Source: Allodiplogaster sudhausi
Taxonomy: Eukaryota; Nematoda; Chromadorea; Rhabditida; Diplogasteridae
NCBI GenBank assembly: GCA_945643635.1
Contig: CALZFC010000078.1
Location: 955,001-1,019,000, forward strand
Reading direction: 5' to 3'
DNA: 64,000 nucleotides
Shown: positions 9,672 through 19,330 of the stretch, one piece after another
How the letters are laid out: the number at the start of each line of letters is the position of its first letter
Position numbering within the stretch: position 1 is the first letter of the stretch
The notes under the pieces: model-generated
What the model was told of the DNA's origin: nothing
The model's input: only the letters and a program-made list of their open reading frames with translations
Database searches by the model: none
Program-made: the position numbers and the translations under genes

Positions 9672-12600
9672 GCTCTCATAATCTACACTATTTCTGTCTC
9701 GCTCATTTTGGATTCTTCGCCACTTTGGAGAGATAATCCATGCAGAGGAAGAGAGTCTCCTCATTCATACAAAACCATAGCGGATCTCCGGGGCGTTTTG
9801 CCAACCTTGGCATTGACAGCCCTTGGTCAATGACTTTGCTTCTTTCATTCCCGGTCAGCTCGTTCTCTTTCTCTCTTTTTCTCTATTTTTCTCTTTCTCT
9901 CTCGCTCTTTCTCTATCTCTCTGTTTCTCTCGCTTTCTTTATCTTTCACTCACTCTCACTCCTTCAGCTAGTGTTCGAAAACATTAAACATCTAGCCTGA
10001 CAATGAGTTGTCGGGATTGAGGATTTGATGCAAATGTATATGTGAGAAGTGTTTGTGAATACGAAAAAAAAGAACACAAAAGAAGGTAACGAAATGAATC
10101 TGAAAAAATTGAAGAATAAAAATGGAAGTATGTATATCTTATACACGTTATTCTTCTCTACTCCTACAGTAATCGCGTGCAGCTCCTCGCCGACTGCGGC
10201 AAACGTGGACTTCTTTCTTAAGGAGACACCTCTCGAGCCCCTCGAGCTGCCCGTATGGGAGCCACTTATCTTGCCATGTAAGTGTTCTTTCTTTCTTTTT
10301 TTCCCCTGCAATGTTATTTTATTATTACTTTTTTTTATTATAGTTCCTTAATATGGCTGAAATAGATATATTTTTTGTTACATGTATTTCCTTATTACAA
10401 AAATAAAATGAAATTATTTTCATTCTTTAGCTGGCGCTTCGACGGCGCTTCTCTGCGAGCCCGTCTTTGCGGGCGACGTCAGCGAAGCGGCGTGGTTCAG
10501 GGACGGAGAGCGAATAGCCACGGTGACCAGGTACATACGCTCCTTTCTAACTGCTTCTCATACTTTCCTTTACTTCAACTTTCCTTTTCTACTATCTCTT
10601 CTTTTTCTACTCTCTCTCTCTCTCTTTCTTTCTCTCTCTCTCTCTGTCTCTCTGTCTCTCTCTATTCACATTGAAGCAAAACGAACGCGTTATACGCCGG
10701 CCGGCCATACCCTTCGTCTCAGCCGGTCGCCGAGGTTGGCTATCTCCTTATCGCCAACATTACTCGTGGTCAGTGTTCGAGCTCAACAATCATTGATTCG
10801 TCCACTTTCTTCCCTTCTTTCTTCCACCATTATCCCTTTTTTTCTCTTAATATATCATCGATTTTTCTATTTCCTCCATTTCGTCACCTTTAATTAGTTG
10901 TCTCTTAATTTTAGCTGACGACGGCGACTTCCGTTGCGAAGACGTCGCTTCTGGCGCGCGTGGTGACGTCACTCGTCTACGTGTCGCATACGTCGACGCG
11001 CTGCCAGCCGATGGCCACATTCGGTACGCACGAGAATTCATTTCTGAAAAAATTCACGAAAACTATTACACACTTTCCACGAAAAAATCTAATGGGCTAA
11101 CCTTAAGTAGATTTTGCATATTAAAGGAGCTCGAAAGTCAACGCGAAATCTGCTTTGATTTTTCTTTATATCTCGTTTCTCTAGATAATATGTTCTCTAC
11201 CCGTTAGATTAGGAAAATGGTTCAAAAAAAAAATAATTCAAGATTAATTTTAAACGACTGAGAGCCGTTCCCATGCACAAAAAAGCCGTGCTACCGTATC
11301 TTCTTCGTTTTCGTTGCAGGATGTCTCCTCGGCGAGCGACACTCAACGAGCCGCTCCTCCTCCACTGCGCGTCGCCCGACGCGCGACCGACAGCGAGCGT
11401 CGCATGGCAACTGGTTTGTGGTTTCTCTTCTTTTTAATTTTCAAATTTCCCGCCCTTTTATTTAAATAAAAATAAATCAATGACTTTTTCTGTAATAGCA
11501 AATTCTAAAGTGCATAAAATGAGGTGAAAACTTTTTTCTCTCTTGCATTGTTGTACAAGATAAATTTACGGAAAAATCAATAAATAGTATCTAAATTATT
11601 AATAAATAATATTAATAACTAGTATTATGAATACTATACGTAGGTATGTTTATAAATATCTAATTGTGAATAATAAGTCATTTCCCTTCGTTGCAAGCAT
11701 GGCGAGCCGGTCGCATCTCGTCTCCCCTCTGCTGTCGTCTTCCCGAACGGCACTCTTCTCGTGCCGCGTGCGAGTGCGCGCGCCCTCGGCCGCTTCACAT
11801 GCGCATGGGCCAACTTTGCTGCGCGGCGCGAGACTCATTTCGTCATTCGAGAGAGTGACGTCATCATGAATGTCTCCGTGCCAAGACGCACCTCCAATTC
11901 GAATAATGGCCACGGTGATCTTCATTCGCGCGCTTTCTTAGAAAATTAAAAAAAGTGGTTTTATCTAATCGAATAATTGGCTAATTATCAAACCAGTAAT
12001 TATTAAAGTTTTATTAAATTCTACATTTTTTTTGAAGTTTTAATAGCAATCAGCCGGTAAAAGTATTACTAGTTGGTAACTATGCATTAATACATGTTTC
12101 AGATAGCCAAGCCGAGCTCTCCACATCGTCCTCGTTCTCTGCGACCTCGTCACGCTGCTCTCACTTCTTCCGCGCGAGCGTCTTGTGGTTCCTCGTCGGC
12201 TGCTTCTCGACGAGGTAGTTCGCGCTCTGAGTTGGCGCTCTCAACTCGCGCTCTTAGTTCGCGCTCTCTTCATACATCGACTGCCTCGTGCTTCAGCTCG
12301 TTCTCACATTCCACTCTTTCATTAAAACAATACAATTTATCTTCTGCATAAATTCATAATATTATTTATTCATTCTTATTCAATTCGTCCAAAATCAGGG
12401 TGGCTTTGTAGAATAGACTTTATCTGTTTAACTTTCGCTCTCTCCGTCTCTTTCTCTCCTGTTATCTCTCCTTCTCTCTCTCTTTCTCTCTCTCTCTCTT
12501 GCTCTGTCTCTCACGCTCTCTTCAGCTGCGGCGTCCTCGTGTATCTCCTCTGCGCCGTTCTCTGCCTTCGCGGCCAGCCGTCCAACCGTCGTCTGACTCT

Positions 12601-12853
12601 CCGGCCCTCAATGTTCCTCCGTGCCCACCCGACCCTCGGGCCGGGCTTTCGCAAGCCGATCGCGCCCTTCCCGGACATCTTCATTCCTCCTCCACCCGCC
12701 CACGCACCTCCTCCAGACAATCAGAGGCCCGAGGCAGAGAGGAGGCTTCAGGGGGTCTAGGAAGGAGGTTCAGAGGGCTCTAGGAAGCGTTAAGGGGGTC
12801 TAGGGGTCTAGGTTGTCTAGGTCGAGCAACAAATAGTTTTGTAAATAAATAAA
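7166..12853 (+). CDS. Two-Ig-domain type I membrane protein, nine exons
   Basis: Predicted gene joining exons 7166-7244, 10170-10277, 10431-10530, 10677-10768, 10915-11023, 11320-11413, 11698-11914, 12103-12214 and 12526-12760. The coding length is 1143 nt (380 residues plus TAG at 12758). All introns are GT-AG, with phases 1,1,2,1,2,0,1,2, and the frame stays open throughout. Residues 1-32 form a signal peptide (basic start, then LLLLLSACLIAC). Ig1 has Cys70, Trp83 (WFRDG) and Cys133 in DDGDFRC. Ig2 has Cys178, Trp191 and Cys228 in LGRFTC. A RVAYVDALP linker joins them. N122-I-T, N210-G-T and N251-V-S are possible glycosylation sites. Residues 292-317 are hydrophobic (transmembrane), followed by RGQPSNRR and a proline-rich tail (PPPPAHAPPP). 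The Ig pattern resembles I-set adhesion proteins such as sidekick or L1-type molecules; the family is not resolved. A role in cell-surface recognition or adhesion is inferred. Splice sites were chosen by eye. Confidence 0.8.
7370..7514 (+). repeat. GA microsatellite in intron 1
   Basis: (GA)n with a GATA-like stretch near 7390-7414 and a pure end near 7470-7514, inside the 2.9-kb first coding intron. Confidence 0.9.
7661..7875 (+). repeat. Two GA tracts in intron 1
   Basis: GA tracts at 7661-7700 and 7740-7875, separated by a 39-bp unique island. Confidence 0.9.
8036..8850. repeat. CT, GA, CT tract series in intron 1
   Basis: CT at 8036-8226, GA at 8388-8592 and CT at 8740-8850, so orientation flips twice in 0.8 kb. 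The islands are about 150 bp and non-coding as far as can be seen. Confidence 0.85.
9503..9962 (-). repeat. Two CT tracts in intron 1
   Basis: CT tracts at 9503-9670 and 9860-9962. The 8851-9502 interval of intron 1 is unique sequence with no supported feature. Confidence 0.85.
10170..10277 (+). CDS. Exon 2: end of signal peptide and start of Ig1
   Basis: The acceptor is CTCCTACAG and the donor is GTAAGT. It begins with two bases completing Leu26 and encodes IACSSSPTAANVDFF, then a Leu/Pro-rich lead-in to the first Ig domain (LEPLELPVWEPLILP). It ends in phase 1. Confidence 0.8.
10431..10530 (+). CDS. Exon 3: Ig1 first cysteine and tryptophan
   Basis: The acceptor is TTCTTTAG and the donor is AG|GTACAT. 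It encodes STALLCEPVF and AAWFRDGERIATVT, which carry the B-strand Cys70 and core Trp83 of an Ig fold, 13 residues apart as expected. It ends in phase 2. Confidence 0.85.
10598..10662 (-). repeat. CT tract used as intron 3 pyrimidine tract
   Basis: (CT)n lying directly upstream of the exon 4 acceptor at 10675-10676. Confidence 0.8.
10677..10768 (+). CDS. Exon 4: Ig1 middle strands
   Basis: The acceptor ATTGAAG follows a CT microsatellite that serves as its pyrimidine tract. The donor is CGTG|GTCAGT. It encodes SKTNALYAGRPYPSS and ends VGYLLIANITR, the E-strand pattern before the DxGxFxC motif. N122-I-T is a glycosylation sequon. It ends in phase 1. Confidence 0.8.
10915..11023 (+). CDS. Exon 5: Ig1 second cysteine and linker
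   Basis: The acceptor is CTTAATTTTAG and the donor is CG|GTACGC. It encodes ADDGDFRCEDVASGARG, with the F-strand Cys133, then DVTRLRVAYVDALP, the last strand and linker to Ig2. It ends in phase 2. Confidence 0.85.
11320..11413 (+). CDS. Exon 6: first half of Ig2
   Basis: The acceptor is TTTTCGTTGCAG and the donor is CTG|GTTTGT. It encodes MSPRRATLNEPLLLHCAS and ends PTASVAWQL, carrying Cys178 and Trp191 of the second Ig domain. It ends in phase 0. Confidence 0.85.
11698..11914 (+). CDS. Exon 7: second half of Ig2 and stalk
   Basis: The acceptor is CTTCGTTGCAAG. It encodes HGEPVASRLPSAVVFPNG, TLLVPRASARALGRFTCA (Cys228) and a Ser/Asn-rich stalk ending RRTSNSNNGH. The donor CACG|GTGATC gives phase 1. 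If this donor is skipped, the frame runs 11 more codons to TAA at 11947-11949 and would give a truncated two-Ig protein without a membrane anchor. Confidence 0.8.
12103..12214 (+). CDS. Exon 8: Ser/Thr stalk and first half of transmembrane helix
   Basis: The acceptor is CATGTTTCAG and the donor AG|GTAGTT. The frame fixed by exon 7 gives DSQAELSTSSSFSATSSR, then HFFRASVLWFLVGCFST. The other two frames lack a hydrophobic run that continues into exon 9. A TAG lies just past the donor at 12216. Confidence 0.7.
12426..12520 (-). repeat. CT tract used as intron 8 pyrimidine tract
   Basis: Imperfect (CT)n leading into the CTCTTCAG acceptor of exon 9. Confidence 0.8.
12526..12760 (+). CDS. Exon 9: second half of transmembrane helix and proline-rich tail
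   Basis: The acceptor CTCTTCAG follows a CT microsatellite. It encodes SCGVLVYLLCAVLCLRGQ, completing the helix begun in exon 8, then a basic stop-transfer segment and a 63-residue cytoplasmic tail with PFPDIFIPPPPAHAPPP, a possible SH3 or WW ligand. It ends at TAG 12758-12760. Continuity of the helix across the junction supports this exon pair. Confidence 0.7.
12755..12821 (+). repeat. GTCTAGG short repeats over stop codon and 3' UTR
   Basis: Exact GTCTAGG copies start at 12755, 12798, 12806 and 12815, with a CTCTAGG variant near 12778. The first overlaps the TAG stop. This is a small tandem-like expansion in the 3' UTR with no known role. Confidence 0.6.
12844..12853 (+). terminator. Overlapping AATAAA polyadenylation signals
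   Basis: Two overlapping AATAAA hexamers lie 84 bases after the exon 9 stop codon, the right place to end the Ig gene transcript. The cleavage site is probably within about 30 bases downstream. Confidence 0.6.
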
Positions 12854-12869
12854 AAAGTAATGTTGTACT

Positions 12870-13841
12870 AGTATACATATGTACACTGTTTTCGGATGAT
12901 GTCACTTAATTTCTCCTATTATTTTGTGCAATCAAATTATGCACAAAACCAAAAGCCCATTTCACAGAAATTCAAGGACCCAAATTTAAGGACTCCAATT
13001 AATAGACTAGATCTTCGATCGCTAACGGACATCTCTTCATCGCATTAGCTTTATATTGCCTTCGAAATTGCGTATCTCATCGAATTGTTTGTTTTATTTT
13101 ATTATTTTTGCTTCAGAATCTCGTTTTCTTCTTCTTTGCAATTATGCATCCACAATTTAGATACTTTTCGGGTTTATCCTCATTTTTTTTTAGCGCAAAG
13201 CCGAATAACACATTTTGCTATGCTTTCTTTGTTACTTTTTATACTTTAGAACTTTACACCTTAGCATTAGTATATATTGCCGGGTAATGCCATTTGTCAC
13301 TCCACTTAAAATCAGCAGCTTTCCAAATGTTTGGCTAACAATTAGCGTATCATCCGCATTTTCTAGCCGTTTTCTTTTCTTTCTTTTTTTTAAAAGAAAA
13401 CCTTACTCTTTTCTCATTCTGCTTTCCTTTTCGGCTTTCAATCAATTCGTGTGCCTTATTTTTTCCTTAATCCAGGCAAACGAATCAGTTTTTTTTTCAT
13501 TCACTCTGTCTCTCTACCTCAAGCGAGCCATTACGTAATGCTTTCATTACAAGTGTCATCTTTCTTTTCTAAAATATTCAATTTCATCATTTTTGTAATG
13601 TTTTCAAATCTCCTTAAATCTTGCTGCTACGATACCCGAAATGCCAATATTTTCTGTGTAATAATAGGATAGCAATACGGGTTTTGTTTTCTCGCTAGTT
13701 TATCAACGAATGCTTTTTCCATGCTTTCATTTTCACAATTTATACCAGAAATGTTCACAATTACACCTACACAATAAATTGTAAGAATATATTTTAGTCT
13801 TCGACAAGGCATCCTTAATTTCGATTTATCGGTACACATAT
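12870..13841. other. AT-rich intergenic spacer
   Basis: This stretch is rich in A and T with many short stops in all frames. I see no exon pair with consistent phase, no RNA gene and no transposon end. Confidence 0.6.
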
Positions 13842-13912
13842 AGAGGCAGAAAGAGGGAGAGAGGAGAGAAAGACAGAGAGGCAGGAGAGAGTGAGAGAGA
13901 GGGAGGGAAAGA
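13842..13912 (+). repeat. GA-rich tract
   Basis: Short imperfect (GA)n, the last microsatellite of this kind before the satellite array. Confidence 0.8.
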
Positions 13913-14280
13913 GCGGTACATAGACGTCATCGAAGTGTGCACTTTAAAGACAGAGCACAGACACAATTATATATTCATGTTAGTGAACACGGGACTCAAG
14001 ATGAAAAATATTTTCTCCCCAGCATGTCTTTTGTTCCTGTAAACGGTTGGTTTAAAAAAAAAACGAATGAATGATCGCTCGTTGTACTCTAGTTTTCTCT
14101 TCTTCAATGTCTCTCACTTTCTCTTTTTGTCTTCGTTTCCATATCTATCTCTTTACTGTTTCGTCTACTCTTAAACCTCACTGTGGAGACTTGCGTGAAT
14201 ATTACCCGAACAAGACTCATCATTCGTCTTCTAATAATGGTTACTTTACAAAGTGCTGACATGTGTCTGTATGTGTAAAT

Positions 14281-14735
14281 ATGCCGGAGTGTCTGGGAGA
14301 TGGCGCCCTTTATGATAAATAAAGAAGCAAGCAGCCCCGACGCATGGCGTCTAGGCGGGTGCAAAAGAGGGAGGCCCCGGGACCATCCTTCCGGGAGGCC
14401 CGCCCGGCCGGACTGGCGAGCCTGGTAGCATGCCAGGCTCAGCCATCCGGTCATGGACGCCTCGCATTTCAATTCTCGAACATTGGTCGAGTTTATTCAT
14501 GCCTCTGGCGTTTTAGGGTTCAATTCCCTTTTTCACATAGTATTTCACATGGGTGCTGCGGAACTTGCCGCCTCCCTGCACGGCAAGGCCAGCGGCATAT
14601 GAGTGACGGTGATGCCTATTCGAAGCTGCACCCTACATTAGGCGGAGTTTCGACTGTAGCAAATAGGAGAGAATCGGTCAATCAATCAATCTATGGGAGG
14701 GAGCAATTTCGTGCCTGCGCGTAGGTTCACTTCTC
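14281..14735. other. GC-rich block of unknown origin with a stable hairpin
   Basis: A sharp rise in G+C in an AT-rich spacer, just before the satellite. At 14418-14440 it has a perfect 8-bp inverted repeat, GAGCCTGG and CCAGGCTC, with a 7-base loop. A B-box-like GGGTTCAATTCCC lies near 14517-14529. It may be an old SINE or other retroelement fragment, but ends and target duplications were not found. Confidence 0.35.
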
Positions 14736-14948
14736 GCAGACAACTGGAATCACCACAAATGTAACATTTTATTCTTTTTTTTATTTTCTCAAAAAAAATT
14801 AAAATTACTTCAAAAAGTAATTACAAACATAAATTTTTTATTGTTGACAAACGCGGCCAGTGTCGGGCGCAATGGTCCTTCCGCTAGAAGAATGTTTGGT
14901 AGCGGGCGTGCTTCAAAGCATCCTGGTTTGAGGTAGACATTCGATCTG

Positions 14949-15120
14949 GACAACCGAGAGGTGAGTCCTAAACCCTAAATTTTGGAAAGGCCCCCGCTTA
15001 GGCGGGGCCAGCAAATACATTTGAAATATGTCTGAAAAGGATCTCTTATAAGAATTTTGAATACTTCAAAAAGTAATTATAATTTCAAAGCATCTTGGTT
15101 TGAGGTAGACATTCGATCTG
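14949..15120 (+). repeat. Internally deleted monomer at array edge, 172 bp
   Basis: The junction near 15081 joins AAGTAATTAT directly to AATTTCAAAGC, removing about 84 bp from a class A unit. Edge monomers of satellites are often degenerate. Confidence 0.85.
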
Positions 15121-16574
15121 GACAACCGAGAGGTGAGTCCTAAACCCTAAATTATGGAAAGGCCCCCGCTTAGGCGGGGCCAGCAATTACATTTGAAATA
15201 TGTCTGAAAAGGATCTCTTATAAGAATTTTGAATATTTCAAAAAGTAATTATAAACATAAATTTTTTATTGTTGACAAACGCGGCCAGTGTCGGGTGCAA
15301 TGGTCCTTCCGCTAGAAGAATGTTTGGTAGCGGGGGGGGGGTATTTCAAAGCATCTTGGTTTGAGGTAGACATTCGATCTGGACAACCGAGAGGTGAGTC
15401 CTAAACCCTAAATTTTGGAAAGGCCCCCGCTTAGGCGGGGCCAGCAATTACATTTGAAATATGTCTGAAAAGGATCTCTTATAAGAATTTTGAATATTTC
15501 AAAAAGTAATTATAAACATAAATTTTTTATTGTTGACAAACGCGGCCAGTGTCGGGTGCAATGGTCCTTCCGCTAGAAGAATGTTTGGTAGCGGGCGTGC
15601 TTTAAAGCATCTTAGTTTGAGGTAGACATTCGATCTGTACCACCGAGAGGTGTGTCCTTTTCTAACGGCTAAGCTTTGGCGCGGCCAACAATTACATTTG
15701 AAATATGTTTTTATTTAATTCGTAAAAGAATGTTTTTAGTATTTCAAAATCAGTTTAAAAAATAAATTTGTGATTGTTGATTAACGCTGCCAGTGTGGAC
15801 GATCAGGACCAACGAGAGGTGTGCCCTAAACCATAAATTTTGGAAAGGCCCCCGCTTAGGCGGGGCTAGCAATTACATTTGAAATATGTCTGAATTGATC
15901 TCTTATCAAAATTTTTGAATATTTCAAAAATTAATTACAAACATACATTTTTTATTGTTGACAAACGCGACCAGTGTCGGGTGCAATAGTCCTTCCGCTA
16001 GAAGAATGTTTGGTAGTGGGCGTGCTTTAAAGCATCTTGATTTGAGGTAGACATTCGATCTGGACAACCGAGAGGTGAGTCCTAAACCCTAAATTTTGGA
16101 AAGGCCCCCGCTTAGGCGGGGCCAGCAAATACATTTGAAATATGTCTGAATTGATCTCTTATCAAAATTTTTGAATATTTCAAAAATTAATTACAAACAT
16201 ACATTTTTTATTGTTGACAAACGCGACCAGTGTCGGGTGCAATGGTCCTTCCGCTAGAAGAATGTTTGGTAGTGGGCGTGCTTTAAAGCATCTTGATTTG
16301 AGGTAGACATTCGATCTGGACAACCGAGAGGTGAGTCCTAAACCCTAAATTTTGGAAAGGCCCCCGCTTAGGCGGGGCCAGCAAATACATTTGAAATATG
16401 TCTGAAAAGGATCTCTTATAAGAATTTTGAATACTTCAAAAAGTAATTACAAACATAAATTTTTTATTGTTGACAAACGCGGCCAGTGTCGGGCGCAATG
16501 GTCCTTCCGCTAGAAGAATGTTTGGTAGCGGGCGTGCTTCAAAGCATCCTGGTTTGAGGTAGACATTCGATCTG

Positions 16575-16830
16575 GACAACCGAGAGGTGAGTCCTAAACC
16601 CTAAATTTTGGAAAGGCCCCCGCTTAGGCGGGGCCAGCAATTACATTTGAAATATGTCTGAAAAGGATCTCTTATAAGAATTTTGAATATTTCAAAAAGT
16701 AATTACAAACATAAATTTTTTATTGTTGACAAACGCGGCCAGTGTCGGGCGCAATGGTCCTTCCGCTAGAAGAATGTTTGGTAGCGGGCGTGCTTCAAAG
16801 CATCCTGGTTTGAGGTAGACATTCGATCTG
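16575..16830 (+). repeat. Reference class A monomer, 256 bp
   Basis: Defined from GACAACCGAG to the next GACAACCGAG. Dyads in order: 16615-16635 (GC hairpin), 16671-16678 CTTATAAG, 16683-16695 TTGAATATTTCAA, 16699-16706 GTAATTAC, 16763-16787 CCGCTA/TAGCGG, 16791-16802 TGCTTCAAAGCA. It also holds the telomere-like CCTAAACCCTAAA. Confidence 0.95.
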
Positions 16831-18110
16831 GACAACCGAGAGGTGAGTCCTAAACCCTAAATTTTGGAAAGGCCCCCGCTTAGGCGGGGCCAGCAATTAC
16901 ATTTGAAATATGTCTGAAAAGGATCTCTTATAAGAATTTTGAATACTTCAAAAAGTAATTACAAACATAAATTTTTTATTGTTAACAAACGCGGCCAGTG
17001 TCGGGCGCAATGGTCCTTCCGCTAGAAGAATGTTTGGTAGCGGGCGTGCTTTAAAGCATCTTAGTTTGAGGTAGACATTCGATCTGGACAACCGAGAGGT
17101 GAGTCCTAAACCATCAATTTTGGAAAGGCCCCCGCTTAGGCGGGGCCAGCAATTACATTTGAAATATGTCTGAAAAGGATCTCTTATAAGAATTTTGAAT
17201 ACTTCAAAAAGTAATTACAAACATAAATTTTTTATTGTTGACAAACGCGGCCAGTGTCGGGTGCAATGGTCCTTCCGCTAGAAGAATGTTTGGTAGCGGG
17301 CGTGCTTCAAAGCATCCTGGTTTGAGGTAGACATTCGATCTGGACAACCGAGAGGTGAGTCCTAAACCCTAAATTTTGGAAAGGCCCCCGCTTAGGCGGG
17401 GCCAGCAATTACATTTGAAATATGTCTGAAAAGGATCTCTTATAAGAATTTTGAATACTTCAAAAAGTAATTACAAACATAAATTTTTTATTGTTGACAA
17501 ACGCGGCCAGTGTCGGGCGCAATGGTCCTTCCGCTAGAAGAATGTTTGGTAGCGGGCGTGCTTTAAAGCATCTTAGTTTGAGGTAGACATTCGATCTGGA
17601 CAACCGAGAGGTGAGTCCTAAACCATAAATTTTGGAAAGGCCCCCGCTTAGGCGTTGCCAGCAATTACATTTGAAATATGTCTGAAAAGGATCTCTTATA
17701 AGAATTTTGAATACTTCAAAAAGTAATTACAAACATAAATTTTTTATTGTTGACAAACGCGGCCAGTGTCGGGCGCAATGGTCCTTCCGCTAGAAGAATG
17801 TTTGGTAGCGGGCGTGCTTCAAAGCATCCTGGTTTGAGGTAGACATTCGATCTGGACAACCGAGAGGTGAGTCCTAAACCCTAAATTTTGGAAAGGCCCC
17901 CGCTTAGGCGGGGCCAGCAATTACATTTGAAATATGTCTGAAAAGGATCTCTTATAAGAATTTTGAATATTTCAAAAAGTAATTACAAACATAAATTTTT
18001 TATTGTTGACAAACGCGGCCAGTGTCGGGCGCAATGGTCCTTCCGCTAGAAGAATGTTTGGTAGCGGGCGTGCTTCAAAGCATCCTGGTTTGAGGTAGAC
18101 ATTCGATCTG

Positions 18111-18354
18111 TACCACCGAGAGGTGTGTCCTTTTCTAACGGCTAAGCTTTGGCGCGGCCAGCAATTACATTTGAAATATGTCTGAAAAGGATCTCTTATA
18201 AGAATTTTGAATATTTCAAAAAGTAATTACAAACATAAATTTTTTATTGTTGACAAACGCGGCCAGTGTCGGGCGCAATGGTCCTTCCGCTAGAAGAATG
18301 TTTGGTAGCGGGCGTGCTTCAAAGCATCCTGGTTTGAGGTAGACATTCGATCTG
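18111..18354 (+). repeat. Class B/A chimeric monomer, 244 bp
   Basis: The first 50 bases match class B, including the TACCACC variant also seen in the B unit at 15638. From 18161 the unit follows class A. This is a recombinant or gene-conversion product. Confidence 0.85.
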
Positions 18355-19330
18355 GACAACCGAGAGGTGAGTCCTAAACCCTAAATTTTGGAAAGGCCCC
18401 CGCTTAGGCGGGGCCAGCAATTACATTTGAAATATGTCTGAAAAGGATCTCTTATAAGAATTTTGAATACTTCAAAAAGTAATTACAAACATAAATTTTT
18501 TATTGTTAACAAACGCGGCCAGTGTCGGGCGCAATGGTCCTTCCGCTAGAAGAATGTTTGGTAGCGGGCGTGCTTTAAAGCATCTTAGTTTGAGGTAGAC
18601 ATTCGATCTGGACAACCGAGAGGTGAGTCCTAAACCATCAATTTTGGAAAGGCCCCCGCTTAGGCGGGGCCAGCAATTACATTTGAAATATGTCTGAAAA
18701 GGATCTCTTATAAGAATTTTGAATACTTCAAAAAGTAATTACAAACATAAATTTTTTATTGTTGACAAACGCGGCCAGTGTCGGGTGCAATGGTCCTTCC
18801 GCTAGAAGAATGTTTGGTAGCGGGCGTGCTTCAAAGCATCCTGGTTTGAGGTAGACATTCGATCTGGACAACCGAGAGGTGAGTCCTAAACCCTAAATTT
18901 TGGAAAGGCCCCCGCTTAGGCGGGGCCAGCAATTACATTTGAAATATGTCTGAAAAGGATCTCTTATAAGAATTTTGAATACTTCAAAAAGTAATTACAA
19001 ACATAAATTTTTTATTGTTGACAAACGCGGCCAGTGTCGGGCGCAATGGTCCTTCCGCTAGAAGAATGTTTGGTAGCGGGCGTGCTTTAAAGCATCTTAG
19101 TTTGAGGTAGACATTCGATCTGGACAACCGAGAGGTGAGTCCTAAACCATAAATTTTGGAAAGGCCCCCGCTTAGGCGTTGCCAGCAATTACATTTGAAA
19201 TATGTCTGAAAAGGATCTCTTATAAGAATTTTGAATACTTCAAAAAGTAATTACAAACATAAATTTTTTATTGTTAACAAACGCGGCCAGTGTCGGGCGC
19301 AATGGTCCTTCCGCTAGAAGAATGTTTGGT

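Noticed and set aside
14344..14724. 126-codon frame across the GC-rich block
   Set aside because: No recognisable domain and no splice context. High G+C lowers stop frequency, so the frame is expected by chance.
16575..16830. CENP-B box in the satellite monomer
   Set aside because: The closest stretches (around ATTCGATCTGG and CCCCGCTTAGGCGGGG) miss essential bases of the TTCG-A-CGGG pattern.
16575..16830. Hammerhead ribozyme in the satellite
   Set aside because: No CTGATGA core with matching GAAA on either strand.
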